A stretch of 64,000 bases of DNA from an uncultured Alphaproteobacteria bacterium (GTDB lineage Bacteria > Pseudomonadota > Alphaproteobacteria > Rs-D84): NCBI GenBank assembly GCA_934272785.1, contig CAKQSE010000006.1, forward strand, positions 3,688-67,687, given 5' to 3'. Made by a program: the position numbers and the translations under genes. Below are positions 24,507 to 32,635 of the stretch, one piece after another; within the stretch, counting starts at the first letter, position 1, and each line of letters begins with the position of its first letter. The notes beneath the pieces are model-generated. The model was not told the DNA's origin and made no database searches. It worked only from the letters and a program-made list of their open reading frames with translations.

Positions 24507-25058
24507 ATGAAACGTTTTTTATCAATGCTGGCCGTGGGATGTTTAGGGGCTTGTGTATCTTATGAGCATTATACCGATCCTGTGGCGGCACAAAATGGCA
24601 TTAAATGCAAATATGACAATTTCAGCAATAATGTGACATGCCTGATGCCAGAAATTGGAACATGTGGCGATGGCAGTTCTGCGACAAAGGTAAGTTGTGC
24701 GTTCCCAAGTAGTCATATGCAGTTCAAGACTGTATTTAACACAGATAAAACTGTGGCTGTTTTTGGACTGAATGGTTATGTACGGTCGCGCGCGTGGACA
24801 AATCCGTATCGCATTACTGATGCAGAGGGGAATACGATTGATTTTACATCGGTTGATAGTGATGTTCAAAGTTGTACCAAGTATGGGTGTGTTCTGTATG
24901 AATATATTTCTGTGCATTTGAGCAGGGAATATATAAGCTCGCACGTTAATAGTGGGATTTCAATGAAAATCTATGGCAAACGTGGCGATACGTTGATGAT
25001 TGTCCCAGCGGCGTATGTTACCGGTTTTGATAATTTCCTGAAAGGTGAGGGATTATAA
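24507..25058 (+). CDS. Small lipoprotein, 183 aa
   Basis: Starts MKRFLSMLAVGCLGACVSYE, a type II signal peptide with the lipobox LGAC, so cysteine 16 is the probable lipidated residue. The mature part contains several cysteines (KCKYDN, VTCLMP, GTCGDG, SCAFP, SCTKYGC), likely paired as disulfides in the periplasm, and beta-strand-rich sequence. I do not recognise the family. It ends exactly one base before the next gene starts, so the two are cotranscribed. The ribosome-binding site is locked in a hairpin (see the leader at 24339). Confidence 0.75.
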   Translation: MKRFLSMLAVGCLGACVSYEHYTDPVAAQNGIKCKYDNFSNNVTCLMPEIGTCGDGSSATKVSCAFPSSHMQFKTVFNTDKTVAVFGLNGYVRSRAWTNPYRITDAEGNTIDFTSVDSDVQSCTKYGCVLYEYISVHLSREYISSHVNSGISMKIYGKRGDTLMIVPAAYVTGFDNFLKGEGL

Positions 25059-25718
25059 ATGAACCGTGGAATTGTGTACATTATGTGGAACGAATTGTTC
25101 CCAGAAATGGTCAAGATTGGTATAACCCAAGGAAGTACGTCCAAGGATGTGGAACGCCGGCGCAAAGAACTTTCGTGTGGTGAAAATATGCCACAGCCGT
25201 TTGAAGCCAAATATGCAATATGTGTAAATGACTATCAAAGGGTAGAGCGAAAACTGCACAAAGCATTGGATAAATTACGCCATAATCCGCATCGTGAATT
25301 TTTTAGAATGAGTGTAGAAGAGGCCATAAATTTATTGTCTGTTTTTGTTGATACAGGTGATGCGGCAGAGATAAAAATAAGCAATAACTTTTTGCCAGAA
25401 GAGAAAAAGGCCATTGCCAAAATGGAGAAAGAACGTGAAAAGATCACGTTTCGCTCACTGGGGTTGCCAGTTGGGACGGTATTGCGTTTTGTAAATAATG
25501 ATGAATTAATTGTAAAAACCAGAAATGATTCACGTATGGTCACCATGCCAGATGGCACCGGAAGAACACTGTCCATGGCGGCCAAGGAATACAATATCAA
25601 AACTGATCAGAAGTTTGACATCAAGGGATTACCAGACGGGGCGTTGTATTTTACGTATAATGGTCGGACGCTTTGGGAACTAGCATTAGCACAAAAACGT
25701 GCAAATGTTGAAGTATAG
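25059..25718 (+). CDS. T5orf172 (GIY-YIG-like) domain protein
   Basis: A 219-aa protein whose N terminus matches the T5orf172/Mug113 domain, a GIY-YIG-related nuclease fold: GIVYIMWNELFPEMVKIGIT, then SKDVERRRKELS and a RVERKLHKALDKLR-HREFF segment (residues about 4-90). The C-terminal part (about 125-219) has FRSLGLPVGTVLRF and later DGTGRTLSMAAKEY, resembling the short DNA-binding-like module seen at the end of other phage and restriction proteins. Such proteins occur in phages and mobile islands. Nuclease activity is inferred from the fold only. It abuts the lipoprotein gene. Confidence 0.78.
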   Translation: MNRGIVYIMWNELFPEMVKIGITQGSTSKDVERRRKELSCGENMPQPFEAKYAICVNDYQRVERKLHKALDKLRHNPHREFFRMSVEEAINLLSVFVDTGDAAEIKISNNFLPEEKKAIAKMEKEREKITFRSLGLPVGTVLRFVNNDELIVKTRNDSRMVTMPDGTGRTLSMAAKEYNIKTDQKFDIKGLPDGALYFTYNGRTLWELALAQKRANVEV

Positions 25719-25756
25719 TGGTGGTATGCAGAGATAGTGCAGTGAATTGCGCTGAT

Positions 25757-25784
25757 GAAAAAAAACAGGGCGTGTATGCCCTGT
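25757..25784 (-). terminator. Terminator of the Rep operon (minus strand)
   Basis: On the minus strand GACAGGGC and GCCCTGT arms are followed by a run of eight T. It lies after the small minus-strand gene at 25809 and between the convergent units. Confidence 0.8.
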
Positions 25785-25808
25785 CATTGCTTTGTGCGAT
25801 GATTATAT

Positions 25809-26108
25809 TTAGTTGTTTTCTGGTTTGTCTTCGCCACATATTTTATGTAATGTGGAGATTGCACGAATTTGCTCATTAATTGAAATTAACGGGTTTGATA
25901 TCCTGTCGTAAAGATTGGAAATCACCTGTTCTATTGGATCAATTTTTGCGTCAGCGCGCAGTCCCATGATTATTTCACGGATACTTTTTACTTTTCTGGC
26001 TTTTTCAGCGCGCGCAATTCCACCCGCGCTTTGTATTTGTTGGCGTTTGTCGGTATCCATTTTGTTAAATGGTTGCAGGCCACTGGTGTCTGGGTTCGGA
26101 TTTGACAT
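25809..26108 (-). CDS. Small phage-type protein with GGIARAEK motif
   Basis: A 99-aa protein starting MSNPNPDTSGLQPFNKMDTD, with GGAGAC ribosome-binding site. The centre reads QSAGGIARAEKARKVKSIRE, a short basic motif also seen in small phage proteins of the terminase-small-subunit neighbourhood, followed by a helical C-terminal region. I cannot assign a function. It follows the Rep-like gene in the same minus-strand operon and precedes the terminator at 25757, so it belongs to that module. Confidence 0.55.
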   Translation of the reverse strand: MSNPNPDTSGLQPFNKMDTDKRQQIQSAGGIARAEKARKVKSIREIIMGLRADAKIDPIEQVISNLYDRISNPLISINEQIRAISTLHKICGEDKPENN

Positions 26109-26130
26109 ATTTTGTCTCCTTTGTTTTAAG

Positions 26131-26760
26131 TTAGTTAAATAAGTCTGTATCAAGAATGATTGTATCGTTTATGTGCGCGCCGTTAATTTTAAACTCTTTG
26201 GTCATATATTTCATAACATCGCAAGAGTACATTTGTTTAATCATAATGTCGTTTTGATAACATTTTGGATGTGTTGCCTTATCGGTTGTATCACGAAAAA
26301 TGTCCATTTTGATACGGTGCGACAGTGCAATCATGCCATTTAATACCGTTATTGCGTCAAATTTTGCCTTGCACACAAGAATAAAGTGTGCGTGTATATT
26401 GCAGAAATGACCATATTCTTGAACGCCCAATAGTGTGAAATAGTTTTTATAAAATTTATTCCATCTGCGTCCGATCAGATATTTGAATAAGTGCCGAAAA
26501 ATAGGCTGACATCTGTGTATCAGTTCGTCTTTGTTTTCTGGTGGTGCATCAAAATGGACAGACAAGAACAAAGTTTCTTTGTTGGCCAGCTGATTCAACC
26601 ATTGTATGATATCGTACTTTTCTTTGGTCATGATGCTATCTGAATAATCCTGTCTAACTGCGCAAGTTTGCGCATGTTCGCGTTTGTATGATCTATGTGC
26701 GGTAAAATAGCCACAGAAAGCACAAATTCCGCCACACAGACGATTTATGTTATTTTTCAT
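26131..26760 (-). CDS. HUH-type replication initiation protein candidate
   Basis: A 209-aa protein. The N-terminal 25 residues hold a CGGICAFCGYF zinc-binding-like pair. The centre has YGHFCNIHAHFILVC, where IHAHF fits the HUH metal-binding motif of rolling-circle Rep proteins and relaxases. A later MYSCDVMKYMTKEF provides the tyrosine-lysine (YxxxK) motif expected for the nicking residue. Order and spacing fit small Rep proteins of rolling-circle plasmids and phages. ATG 26760 overlaps the end of the HTH gene by 11 bases, and the overlap matches that of a coupled operon. The nicking tyrosine is not proved from sequence. Confidence 0.7.
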   Translation of the reverse strand: MKNNINRLCGGICAFCGYFTAHRSYKREHAQTCAVRQDYSDSIMTKEKYDIIQWLNQLANKETLFLSVHFDAPPENKDELIHRCQPIFRHLFKYLIGRRWNKFYKNYFTLLGVQEYGHFCNIHAHFILVCKAKFDAITVLNGMIALSHRIKMDIFRDTTDKATHPKCYQNDIMIKQMYSCDVMKYMTKEFKINGAHINDTIILDTDLFN

Positions 26761-26959
26761 TCTCCACGGTTGGAATAATGCGGTTTTGTTCAATCCATAA
26801 ATCAAGGTCACTGCGCTGGTATTTAACGCGATTGCCAAATTTTATAAACGGGATGGGTAATTTTCCTTGATAGCGCAGGCTGTTCATGCTGGCGACCGTT
26901 GTCCCAAGGTATGCTGCGGCCATTTTCTGGTCTAGGAGTTGTGATTTGATTTCGTTCAT
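26750..26959 (-). CDS. Excisionase/AlpA-like DNA-binding protein
   Basis: A 69-aa helix-turn-helix protein: LLDQKMAAAYLGTTVASMNSLRYQGKLPI then FGNRVKYQRSDLDLWIEQNRI. This is the winged HTH_17 (excisionase/AlpA/MerR-type) pattern, where the R-x-S-D-L-x-x-W segment ends the domain. In mobile elements such proteins act as recombination directionality factors or as transcription regulators. It is the first gene of the minus-strand operon with Rep and the small phage-like gene. Its upstream region holds the inverted repeat at 26977-27003. Confidence 0.82.
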   Translation of the reverse strand: MNEIKSQLLDQKMAAAYLGTTVASMNSLRYQGKLPIPFIKFGNRVKYQRSDLDLWIEQNRIIPTVENEK

Positions 26960-26976
26960 GTGAATAACCTTTTGTG

Positions 26977-27003
26977 TTAGTTGTTTTTGTTATACACAAC
27001 TAA
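26977..27003. repeat. Inverted repeat upstream of the Rep operon
   Basis: TTAGTTGT and ACAACTAA, eight bases each, separated by 11 bases, sit 18 bases upstream of the HTH gene start. Just beyond, GGGTTCA (27059) and TGAACCC (27074) form a second inverted repeat, and another TGAACCC lies at 27106-27112. This could be an operator of the HTH protein or the double-strand nick site of the Rep protein. Confidence 0.5.
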
Positions 27004-27123
27004 AAACAAGAAATCTGCTGATATAGGCTTCAAGCTTTTTTGGAAAAGGCTTAAAAAAGGGTTCAACCCATGGCTGAACCCCGCGTAAATTCGGGAAATA
27101 AATATTGAACCCTTTTGGCAGAA

Positions 27124-27738
27124 CTAAATATTGCCTTTTCCTCGTTGAGAAGAGGGCATACGTATAATTGTCGCCATGGCATTTGCTATATTCTGTGACA
27201 CGTTTAGACCGCGTGCTTTCATTTTTTCTTTGATTTTTTCTGACAATGCCACGGCCTTGCCCTGATGGGTTTCTGTTATGTGTTCCTCGGCGACTATTTC
27301 AAACAGAATAACCATATAAGGGGACATGTAATCGCATGTATATATTGAATGGTGTGGAAACAGTGGGTTTGAAAAAACATTATGTATTTGTTCGGTGGCA
27401 ATTATGACATTGCTATATTTTTTATTGTCACATATCATGCCACCCGGGTTATCCACAACGGACATTGTTACAGAAGATTGTTCTGATATGGTTATGTGGT
27501 TGCTTGAATCTGTGGCGTTTATTTTACCTTCTTTTAAGGCGATTGTTAGCAGGTTTGATGCTGCAGTTATGTATTTCTTATATTCAGGGACATTGCCGTG
27601 ACACAAAGGCGGAATACGGTTATTCAGTTCCCGGTGCAGGCTTTCTGCTTCTTCAGTCATGGTTTTGTAACCAAATGCGATATATAAACAAGCTTGTAGA
27701 AGGTTATACTTTTCCAAGTATTTTTCAGGTAACTTCAT
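27124..27738 (-). CDS. Hypothetical island protein, 204 aa
   Basis: I do not recognise this protein. It starts MKLPEKYLEKYNLLQACLYI with an AAGGAGAAC ribosome-binding site. The N-terminal 70 residues are helical with aromatic residues and a GYKTMTEEAESLHREL segment. The middle is strand-rich (SSVTMSVVDNPGGMI), and the C-terminal region is basic and helical (EKIKEKMKARGLNVSQNI). No signal peptide or membrane segment is seen. A perfect palindrome lies about 30 bases upstream, suggesting regulation. It is transcribed with the same direction as the Rep operon but lies in its own unit, next to the tRNA gene. Confidence 0.55.
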   Translation of the reverse strand: MKLPEKYLEKYNLLQACLYIAFGYKTMTEEAESLHRELNNRIPPLCHGNVPEYKKYITAASNLLTIALKEGKINATDSSNHITISEQSSVTMSVVDNPGGMICDNKKYSNVIIATEQIHNVFSNPLFPHHSIYTCDYMSPYMVILFEIVAEEHITETHQGKAVALSEKIKEKMKARGLNVSQNIANAMATIIRMPSSQRGKGNI

Positions 27739-27767
27739 GATGTTCTCCTTTAATTAAATCCTATCCT

Positions 27768-27782
27768 AATATTCTGAATATT
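27768..27782. promoter_or_regulatory. Palindromic operator candidate
   Basis: AATATTC-T-GAATATT is a perfect 15-base palindrome with one central base, 30 bases upstream of the minus-strand gene at 27738. The length and symmetry fit a dimeric repressor site. The binding protein is unknown; the AlpA-like protein of the same island is a candidate. Confidence 0.5.
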
Positions 27783-27873
27783 CAACGAATTTTATGAATC
27801 TGTATCAATGCCGGTTATAGCAAATACATAGCAAAAGGCGGAAAATGGGGTGGGGTTAGGAAAGCAAAAAACA

Positions 27874-27899
27874 ATAAAAAACGCCCAGATTTCTGGGCG
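27874..27899 (-). terminator. Terminator of tRNA-fMet
   Basis: On the minus strand CGCCCAGA and TCTGGGCG form a stem followed by TTTTTTATTG. It ends 7 bases downstream of the tRNA CCA end. Confidence 0.88.
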
Positions 27900-27905
27900 G
27901 GAAAC

Positions 27906-27982
<77 letters not shown>

Positions 27983-27995
27983 ATGAACAGGTGGT

Positions 27996-28023
27996 ATTAT
28001 ATATCAAATTGCAACGCTGTCAA
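27996..28023 (-). promoter_or_regulatory. Consensus promoter of tRNA-fMet
   Basis: On the minus strand TTGACA (28023-28018) and TATAAT (28001-27996), both perfect matches to the sigma-70-type consensus, are separated by 16 bases and stand just ahead of the tRNA. Confidence 0.9.
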
Positions 28024-28171
28024 TGAATATTTTCAAATCGGGGCATTATAATTCACGGCTTTGACGCGTCTGGGGTAAATGGATTTTTTTGGGCTTTTAT
28101 ACCTAATGCAATGTTGAAATATGTTTTTTTTGTTGCTAGAATCCGCCTGAGTTTAAATAACAAGGCGAAAG

Positions 28172-28963
28172 ATGAACGAAAAATTTAGAAAAGCGTGGAA
28201 AGGGTTCTGGGAACCGGTGCTGCATATGCCGATTATCCAGTGGATTGTGGCAATTTTGATGGCGACATCGATTTGGTTTGTATATTTTACATCGCGTATC
28301 CAGATTACCAATTACAAAACATTTAAAAAATACCGCAAAAAACCGGCGATTTTTGTGTTCTGGCATGGGCGCAGTATGATGTTATCGCCGATTATTTGCA
28401 TGGGTGGTATGCGTGCGTATGCGGTTGCATCACGTCACAGTGATGGTCGTATGATGGCAAAGTTACAACGCCTGTTCGGTTTAAAGCCAATTTATGGCAG
28501 CACATCTGATGGTGGGATTTCTGTCTTGCGCCAGGGTGTGCGTGTGTTGCGCGATGGGCGTTATTCGATGTGTATTTCGCCCGATGGTCCCGGGGGACCG
28601 TCGTTGCGTGTCCAAGAAGGTGCGTTATATTTTGCCAAGATGACCGGTGCGCCGATTATTCCGGTGTGCTTTTCGGCATCGCATTCATGGTTTCAAAAGC
28701 GGTGGGATCGGTATTTAATCGCATTGCCTTTTTCACGTATTACGTGTCATGTTGGTGAACCGATATTTATTGACAAGAAAGTCAGCAGCACTGAATTTGA
28801 GACGACACGCAAACGCCTGGAAGATATTATGGTGCGCCAGGTTCGTGAAATGGACGGTGAATTTAATTTATTCTGTGTGGAACAGGACCTGACCGCCAGC
28901 AAGTTTAAGCAGAGATTGCGCGATGAACGCGCCGCACGGAAAAACGCCAGACGGAGAAAATAA
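28172..28963 (+). CDS. DUF374 lysophospholipid acyltransferase family protein
   Basis: A 263-aa membrane-associated protein of the DUF374 acyltransferase group. An N-terminal hydrophobic segment (about 25-45) is followed by the FVFWHGRSMML motif, which holds the catalytic-type histidine, then SRHSDGRMMAKLQRLFG, PDGPGGPSLRVQEGAL and a GAPIIPVCF segment. It is related to lipid A/phospholipid acyltransferases, and its place directly before lpxK (three bases away) supports a role in outer-membrane lipid synthesis. The exact acyl acceptor is not known. The C terminus is rich in Arg and Lys (RDERAARKNARRRK). Confidence 0.85.
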   Translation: MNEKFRKAWKGFWEPVLHMPIIQWIVAILMATSIWFVYFTSRIQITNYKTFKKYRKKPAIFVFWHGRSMMLSPIICMGGMRAYAVASRHSDGRMMAKLQRLFGLKPIYGSTSDGGISVLRQGVRVLRDGRYSMCISPDGPGGPSLRVQEGALYFAKMTGAPIIPVCFSASHSWFQKRWDRYLIALPFSRITCHVGEPIFIDKKVSSTEFETTRKRLEDIMVRQVREMDGEFNLFCVEQDLTASKFKQRLRDERAARKNARRRK

Positions 28964-28966
28964 GTC

Positions 28967-29899
28967 ATGAAAACACCATGGTGGTTCTTGCACAAAACGC
29001 CAATTGCATTTTTGTTGGTGCCTGTGTCGTGGATTTATTATGGCGTGTCGCGCATGGTATATTTTATGCGCGGATTTCGGGCATATAAATCACGTCGGCC
29101 GGTTATATGCGTTGGTAATATTCTGGCGGGTGGGGTTGGTAAAACGCCAATTGTGCGCGCAATTGCCAATTTAATTGGTGCACCGGTTGTTATGCGCGGA
29201 TACAAGAAAAGTGCGCATACCGGTAACGCCGGGGACGAGGCATTGATGTTGGCGCGGTGCGGGTTACAGGTGCACACTGGTAATCGTATGGCGGCAATAA
29301 AATTATTAAATCACCAGGTGGACGAAGACTGTCCAATTGTTATGGACGACGGATTTCAAAATCCCCGCATAGCCAAGGATATTTCTATATTGGTGTTTGA
29401 TGCGGGCCTGGGGTATGGAAATGGGTTTTTGTTGCCGGCGGGGCCCCTGCGCGAGCCACGGCGTGCCGCGGCCAAGGCCGATGCGATAATTGTGATAAAA
29501 AATCCGCGTGCGAAAAAGAATTTTAAATTACCTGATACTGTCCCGGTATTTTATGCAACAAACACGACAATGTCGCCATATGATGATGCCGAGCGGGTTT
29601 TTGCGTTTGCGGGTATTGGATATCCGAAAAAGTTTTTCCGCGCATTGGGCAAATCGGTTGTTGGTCGGCGCAGTTTCCCGGACCACTGGCAATATACAGA
29701 TGAAGATATTGAAAAACTGTTTATGGCCGCGGAAAAAAAGAACGCGGTGCTGTTGACGACCGAAAAGGATTGGGTCCGATTGCCGGAATATGCGCGTAAT
29801 AAAATCAAATATGCGCGTCTGGATACAACAATAGAAAACGGATTCTTTGATTGGTTAAAGGAGAAAATAGACGATGTCAACACTGGCAAAAAAAGTTAA
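28967..29899 (+). CDS. lpxK: Tetraacyldisaccharide 4'-kinase
   Basis: Lipid A pathway kinase (310 aa) that phosphorylates the 4' position of tetraacyldisaccharide-1-phosphate at the inner membrane. An N-terminal hydrophobic segment (about 8-25) is followed by VGNILAGGVGKTPIVRAI, the LpxK-specific P-loop. DDGFQNPRIAKDISILVFD contains the conserved DDGFQ signature, and a later GPLREPRRAAAKADAI and TEKDWVRLPEY are family features. It overlaps lpxC by 26 bases, so the two are translated from one transcript. Confidence 0.96.
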   Translation: MKTPWWFLHKTPIAFLLVPVSWIYYGVSRMVYFMRGFRAYKSRRPVICVGNILAGGVGKTPIVRAIANLIGAPVVMRGYKKSAHTGNAGDEALMLARCGLQVHTGNRMAAIKLLNHQVDEDCPIVMDDGFQNPRIAKDISILVFDAGLGYGNGFLLPAGPLREPRRAAAKADAIIVIKNPRAKKNFKLPDTVPVFYATNTTMSPYDDAERVFAFAGIGYPKKFFRALGKSVVGRRSFPDHWQYTDEDIEKLFMAAEKKNAVLLTTEKDWVRLPEYARNKIKYARLDTTIENGFFDWLKEKIDDVNTGKKS

Positions 29900-30815
29900 A
29901 ATTACAGGCGTCGGAATTCATTCTGGGTTGCCGGTAAATATGGTTGTAAAACCGTCAAAAAAACCGGGAATATTTTTTCATCGGACCGATATTGCGGGGT
30001 CTGAATTGATACCGGCGTTGGCGGAAAACGTTGGCGAGACCAAGATGCGCAATACCACCATTGGTTGCACCACAGGCGCGCATGTTCAGACGATTGAACA
30101 TTTGATGGCGGCATTATTCTTGGCCGGCATTGACAGTGCGGTAATTGACATTGATGGTCCAGAAACACCAATTTTAGACGGCAGTGCGTCTGAATTTTTG
30201 GCCAAATTTATTGGTAACGTTGATGGTAAATCCCAGATGAAAAAAATCATCGTGCGTCGGCCGGTTGTGGTTTATGCGCGCGACGTTTTGCGCACGTTGC
30301 CGACGATTGTTCGGTTAAAATTGTGGGTTATGAATAAAATCGCCGGGCGCAAGAGTGACGGATATGTTAAATTATCACCGAACGATGGCAAATCGTTAAA
30401 TATTACTGCAACACTGGTGTATCCAGAACGCATTATCGGTCGCCAGACATTTTCGTATCATTTTGATGGCACGAAAAAGTCTGTAAATGATTTTGTTAAA
30501 AATATTGCGCGTGCCCGCACGTTTGGAAAATATTCCGAGTGGGAATATCTAAAGGCGCACGGTATGGGCCGCGGTGCCAGCGAGCATAATGTTATCGCAT
30601 TAAATGACGCGGGTGATGGAACACTGAATCCTGTGATTTGGCCAGATGAATTTGTCCGTCACAAGATTATTGATGCGGTTGGTGATATGTTCACGTCTGG
30701 CGGTTTTGTGATTGGTGACCTGGAATCATACAAGGGCAGCCATGCGTTGAATAACCTGGTGCTGAAAAAATTATTCAGCGACCCAGAAAATTATGATATA
30801 GTTCAAAGTAAATAA
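29874..30815 (+). CDS. lpxC: UDP-3-O-acyl-N-acetylglucosamine deacetylase
   Basis: Zinc-dependent deacetylase catalysing the committed step of lipid A synthesis (313 aa). The HVQTIEHLMAALFLAGID segment carries the first zinc-binding histidine, and GPETPILDGSAS gives the family strand. HKIIDAVGDM provides the second histidine and the aspartate, and the third region is SHALNNLVLKKL. Residues 95-130 match the usual inter-domain segment. It starts within the 3' end of lpxK. The protein shares the two-domain layout and is the usual length (about 300-310 aa). Confidence 0.96.
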   Translation: MSTLAKKVKITGVGIHSGLPVNMVVKPSKKPGIFFHRTDIAGSELIPALAENVGETKMRNTTIGCTTGAHVQTIEHLMAALFLAGIDSAVIDIDGPETPILDGSASEFLAKFIGNVDGKSQMKKIIVRRPVVVYARDVLRTLPTIVRLKLWVMNKIAGRKSDGYVKLSPNDGKSLNITATLVYPERIIGRQTFSYHFDGTKKSVNDFVKNIARARTFGKYSEWEYLKAHGMGRGASEHNVIALNDAGDGTLNPVIWPDEFVRHKIIDAVGDMFTSGGFVIGDLESYKGSHALNNLVLKKLFSDPENYDIVQSK

Positions 30816-30828
30816 AAGGATTTTTGAT

Positions 30829-31245
30829 ATGAAAAAACTGTTTTCTGTATTTGCAATTTTGGCGTTGGCCGCGTGCAGCAATTTGATAAAAAATGAAAAC
30901 GGCAGTGAATTTTTAACCCAATTAGATGGCGAACCGATGGGTTGCACATATTTATACAAGATAGAGAGCGAGGCATCGGTCTATGACGCTGATGATGCGC
31001 GCAGATATCTGGAAAATCGTATCGCCGACCAGGCGCGCGGTGGTAACGCATACTGGATTACCAGTCAGCGGACCCGTCCGAACGAGTGGGTTATATTTGG
31101 CCCAGAACGTGCGTTCATTTTGACGGCAAATGTATATGACTGTGCACATCCGCGCACAACGCGCACGGCAAACCAGATGACAACAACAACGGTTACGGTG
31201 CCGGCAACCGTCAGTTGTGAAAACATGTATGGAAATTGCCAGTAA
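30829..31245 (+). CDS. Small outer-membrane lipoprotein, 138 aa
   Basis: Signal peptide MKKLFSVFAILALAACSN with lipobox LAAC. The mature part is acidic at first, then has GGNAYWITSQRTRPNEWVIF and ANVYDCAH, a pattern reminiscent of DUF4156/RcsF-like periplasmic domains (a GxxY/xIxx strand followed by VYDC). A C-terminal TTTTVTVPATVSCENMYGNC tail adds two cysteines. It lies 14 bases after lpxC and is probably in the lipid A operon; a terminator follows at 31279. Confidence 0.72.
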   Translation: MKKLFSVFAILALAACSNLIKNENGSEFLTQLDGEPMGCTYLYKIESEASVYDADDARRYLENRIADQARGGNAYWITSQRTRPNEWVIFGPERAFILTANVYDCAHPRTTRTANQMTTTTVTVPATVSCENMYGNCQ

Positions 31246-31278
31246 TAGTTACTGAAATCAGATAAAAAAACGTATCTG

Positions 31279-31307
31279 CGTCCGTCAAATTTTTGGCGGG
31301 CGTTTTT
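31279..31307 (+). terminator. Terminator of the lpx operon
   Basis: CGTCCGTCAA and TTGGCGGGCG pair with two G-U wobbles and are followed by TTTTT. Confidence 0.88.
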
Positions 31308-31317
31308 AATTCTGTGT

Positions 31318-31347
31318 TTGCGTTGTGCGCGCGTTTTGTGTTATAAT
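31318..31347 (+). promoter_or_regulatory. Promoter of the type IV pilus operon
   Basis: TTGCGT (31318-31323) and a perfect TATAAT (31342-31347) with an 18-base spacer. The expected start site is near 31353, which rules out the GTG at 31325 as translation start and supports the TTG at 31376. Confidence 0.72.
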
Positions 31348-31375
31348 TGCCGTGATAGCAAACCAGAGAGAGAAA

Positions 31376-32635
31376 TTGCCGAACCAAGTAATAAATATCA
31401 ACCGCAAGAAATATGCCGTCGGTCTGTTTTGGCAACCCGTCAAGACCGGAACGGCACCGCGTGCGTATGCGCGCATGTTGGCGCGTGGTGTGAACAGAAA
31501 ATTAAACCTGTTCACGGAATATCGCGCGATTATCGGGTTGGGGTCGCGTCGCGTGGGACATCACAGTGGTATGTCCGCGGCCGCCGCCGAAATTATGGAT
31601 GCACTGACCGAATATAATTCGTTTCTGGGCGTGTTCCAGACGGGAAATGATTTTTATTTAGTTGCGGTGCGTAATGGCATAATACTGCAAGATAAATTAT
31701 TCGATTCCCAGGATGCGGCACGCGCGGAATATTTTCGTTTGTCGGAAATTCCCGATTGGGGCGCACTGTTTGCGCCGGCCGCGTGGGGAATGCCACGTGC
31801 GATTGAACGGACGTTGTCTGATTTGATATCGGGTGGGGCGCGTGCGACGTTGCGTCCAATCAGTCGTTTCAGACGGATATCGTTATCTGTATTTATTTTG
31901 GCGGCGTTTGTGATTTTGCTGTTGTCGTTTTTTCGTGAACCAATTCGTCAAATGATGACACCGCCCCAGGTGGCCAAGATAAATCCGGAATTGGCGGCCG
32001 AATATAAACGTCAAATCGCAGAAAAGAACAAAGAGTTGGACGCCGCATTTGATATAGAGAAGAAAACGGCACCTGCGCCGATTGTGATGCCGTATGATAA
32101 TCTGCCGGATGTGGAAAAGCGGGCCCAGGTTTGTTACCAGGCGATTGGGTTTGTAATGCAACCGATTCCCGGTTGGAACCAGGTAACGGCCGAATGTGGC
32201 GAAACACATGCGTCGGCGCGATTCAAGCGCAGTTTTGGGACCCTGGGTGATTTTTATACTGTTGCGACGGAATTGATGCCGGCGTCATATGTCAGCGAAG
32301 AATCCGCAGACGTTGTAACGGTGCGCGCGACATTACCGGCGGTGCCAACGGTTGCATCTGTGGACGAACGGGATATTGACACCGTCTTGCGTGCGGTCCA
32401 GACCGCGTTCCAGGGAATTTCAACAGATGTTGAAACAAACGTTGCGACAGATACGCTGAGCAATGGCGTTGATGTGGCAACGGTGAACTTGATAGAAGTT
32501 GCGGCAGATTCAAAAATGACGCCGATGCAGTTTATGAAAATCTTTGATGATTTTGGTGGGGTATATATGACACGTTGCACATGGGACGCGTCGCGCCGCA
32601 TCTGGAACTATGAGGTGATAATCTATGTCAAATAA
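31376..32635 (+). CDS. Type IVb pilus protein PilO-like (PilO2)
   Basis: A 419-aa inner-membrane protein of the R64-type PilO2 family. I chose the TTG at 31376, after GAGAGAGAAA, because the promoter overlaps any earlier start. The N-terminal region is a folded domain (KKYAVGLFWQPVKTGTAPRA), followed by a transmembrane helix near residue 175-195 (SLSVFILAAFVILLLSFF) and a long periplasmic domain with repeated alpha/beta segments (VATVNLIEVAADSKMTPMQF). It is the first gene of the pilO-P-Q-R set. In the R64 system PilO2 links the secretin and the inner-membrane platform. Sequence similarity to PilO2 is recognisable in architecture more than in motifs. Confidence 0.7.
   Translation: MPNQVININRKKYAVGLFWQPVKTGTAPRAYARMLARGVNRKLNLFTEYRAIIGLGSRRVGHHSGMSAAAAEIMDALTEYNSFLGVFQTGNDFYLVAVRNGIILQDKLFDSQDAARAEYFRLSEIPDWGALFAPAAWGMPRAIERTLSDLISGGARATLRPISRFRRISLSVFILAAFVILLLSFFREPIRQMMTPPQVAKINPELAAEYKRQIAEKNKELDAAFDIEKKTAPAPIVMPYDNLPDVEKRAQVCYQAIGFVMQPIPGWNQVTAECGETHASARFKRSFGTLGDFYTVATELMPASYVSEESADVVTVRATLPAVPTVASVDERDIDTVLRAVQTAFQGISTDVETNVATDTLSNGVDVATVNLIEVAADSKMTPMQFMKIFDDFGGVYMTRCTWDASRRIWNYEVIIYVK

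Larger units (their letters stand above)
18680..27905. mobile_element. Integrated accessory island (bounds approximate)
   Basis: A run of about 9 kb between a structured RNA and the initiator tRNA gene. It holds RhuM, a tyrosine recombinase, two Panacea-type toxin-antitoxin-like pairs, a decayed second copy of the recombinase 3' end, a lipoprotein gene, a T5orf172 protein and a replication module with an HUH-type Rep. The 21.2-24.2 kb part is clearly more AT-rich than the flanking core genes. The right edge abuts the 3' end of tRNA-fMet, a plausible attachment site, but I found no matching direct repeat on the left, so the limits and the number of separate elements are uncertain. Confidence 0.6.

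Noticed and set aside
31325..31375. GTG at 31325 as start of the PilO-like protein
   Set aside because: The promoter -10 box overlaps it and no ribosome-binding site precedes it; TTG 31376 has GAGAGAGAAA upstream.
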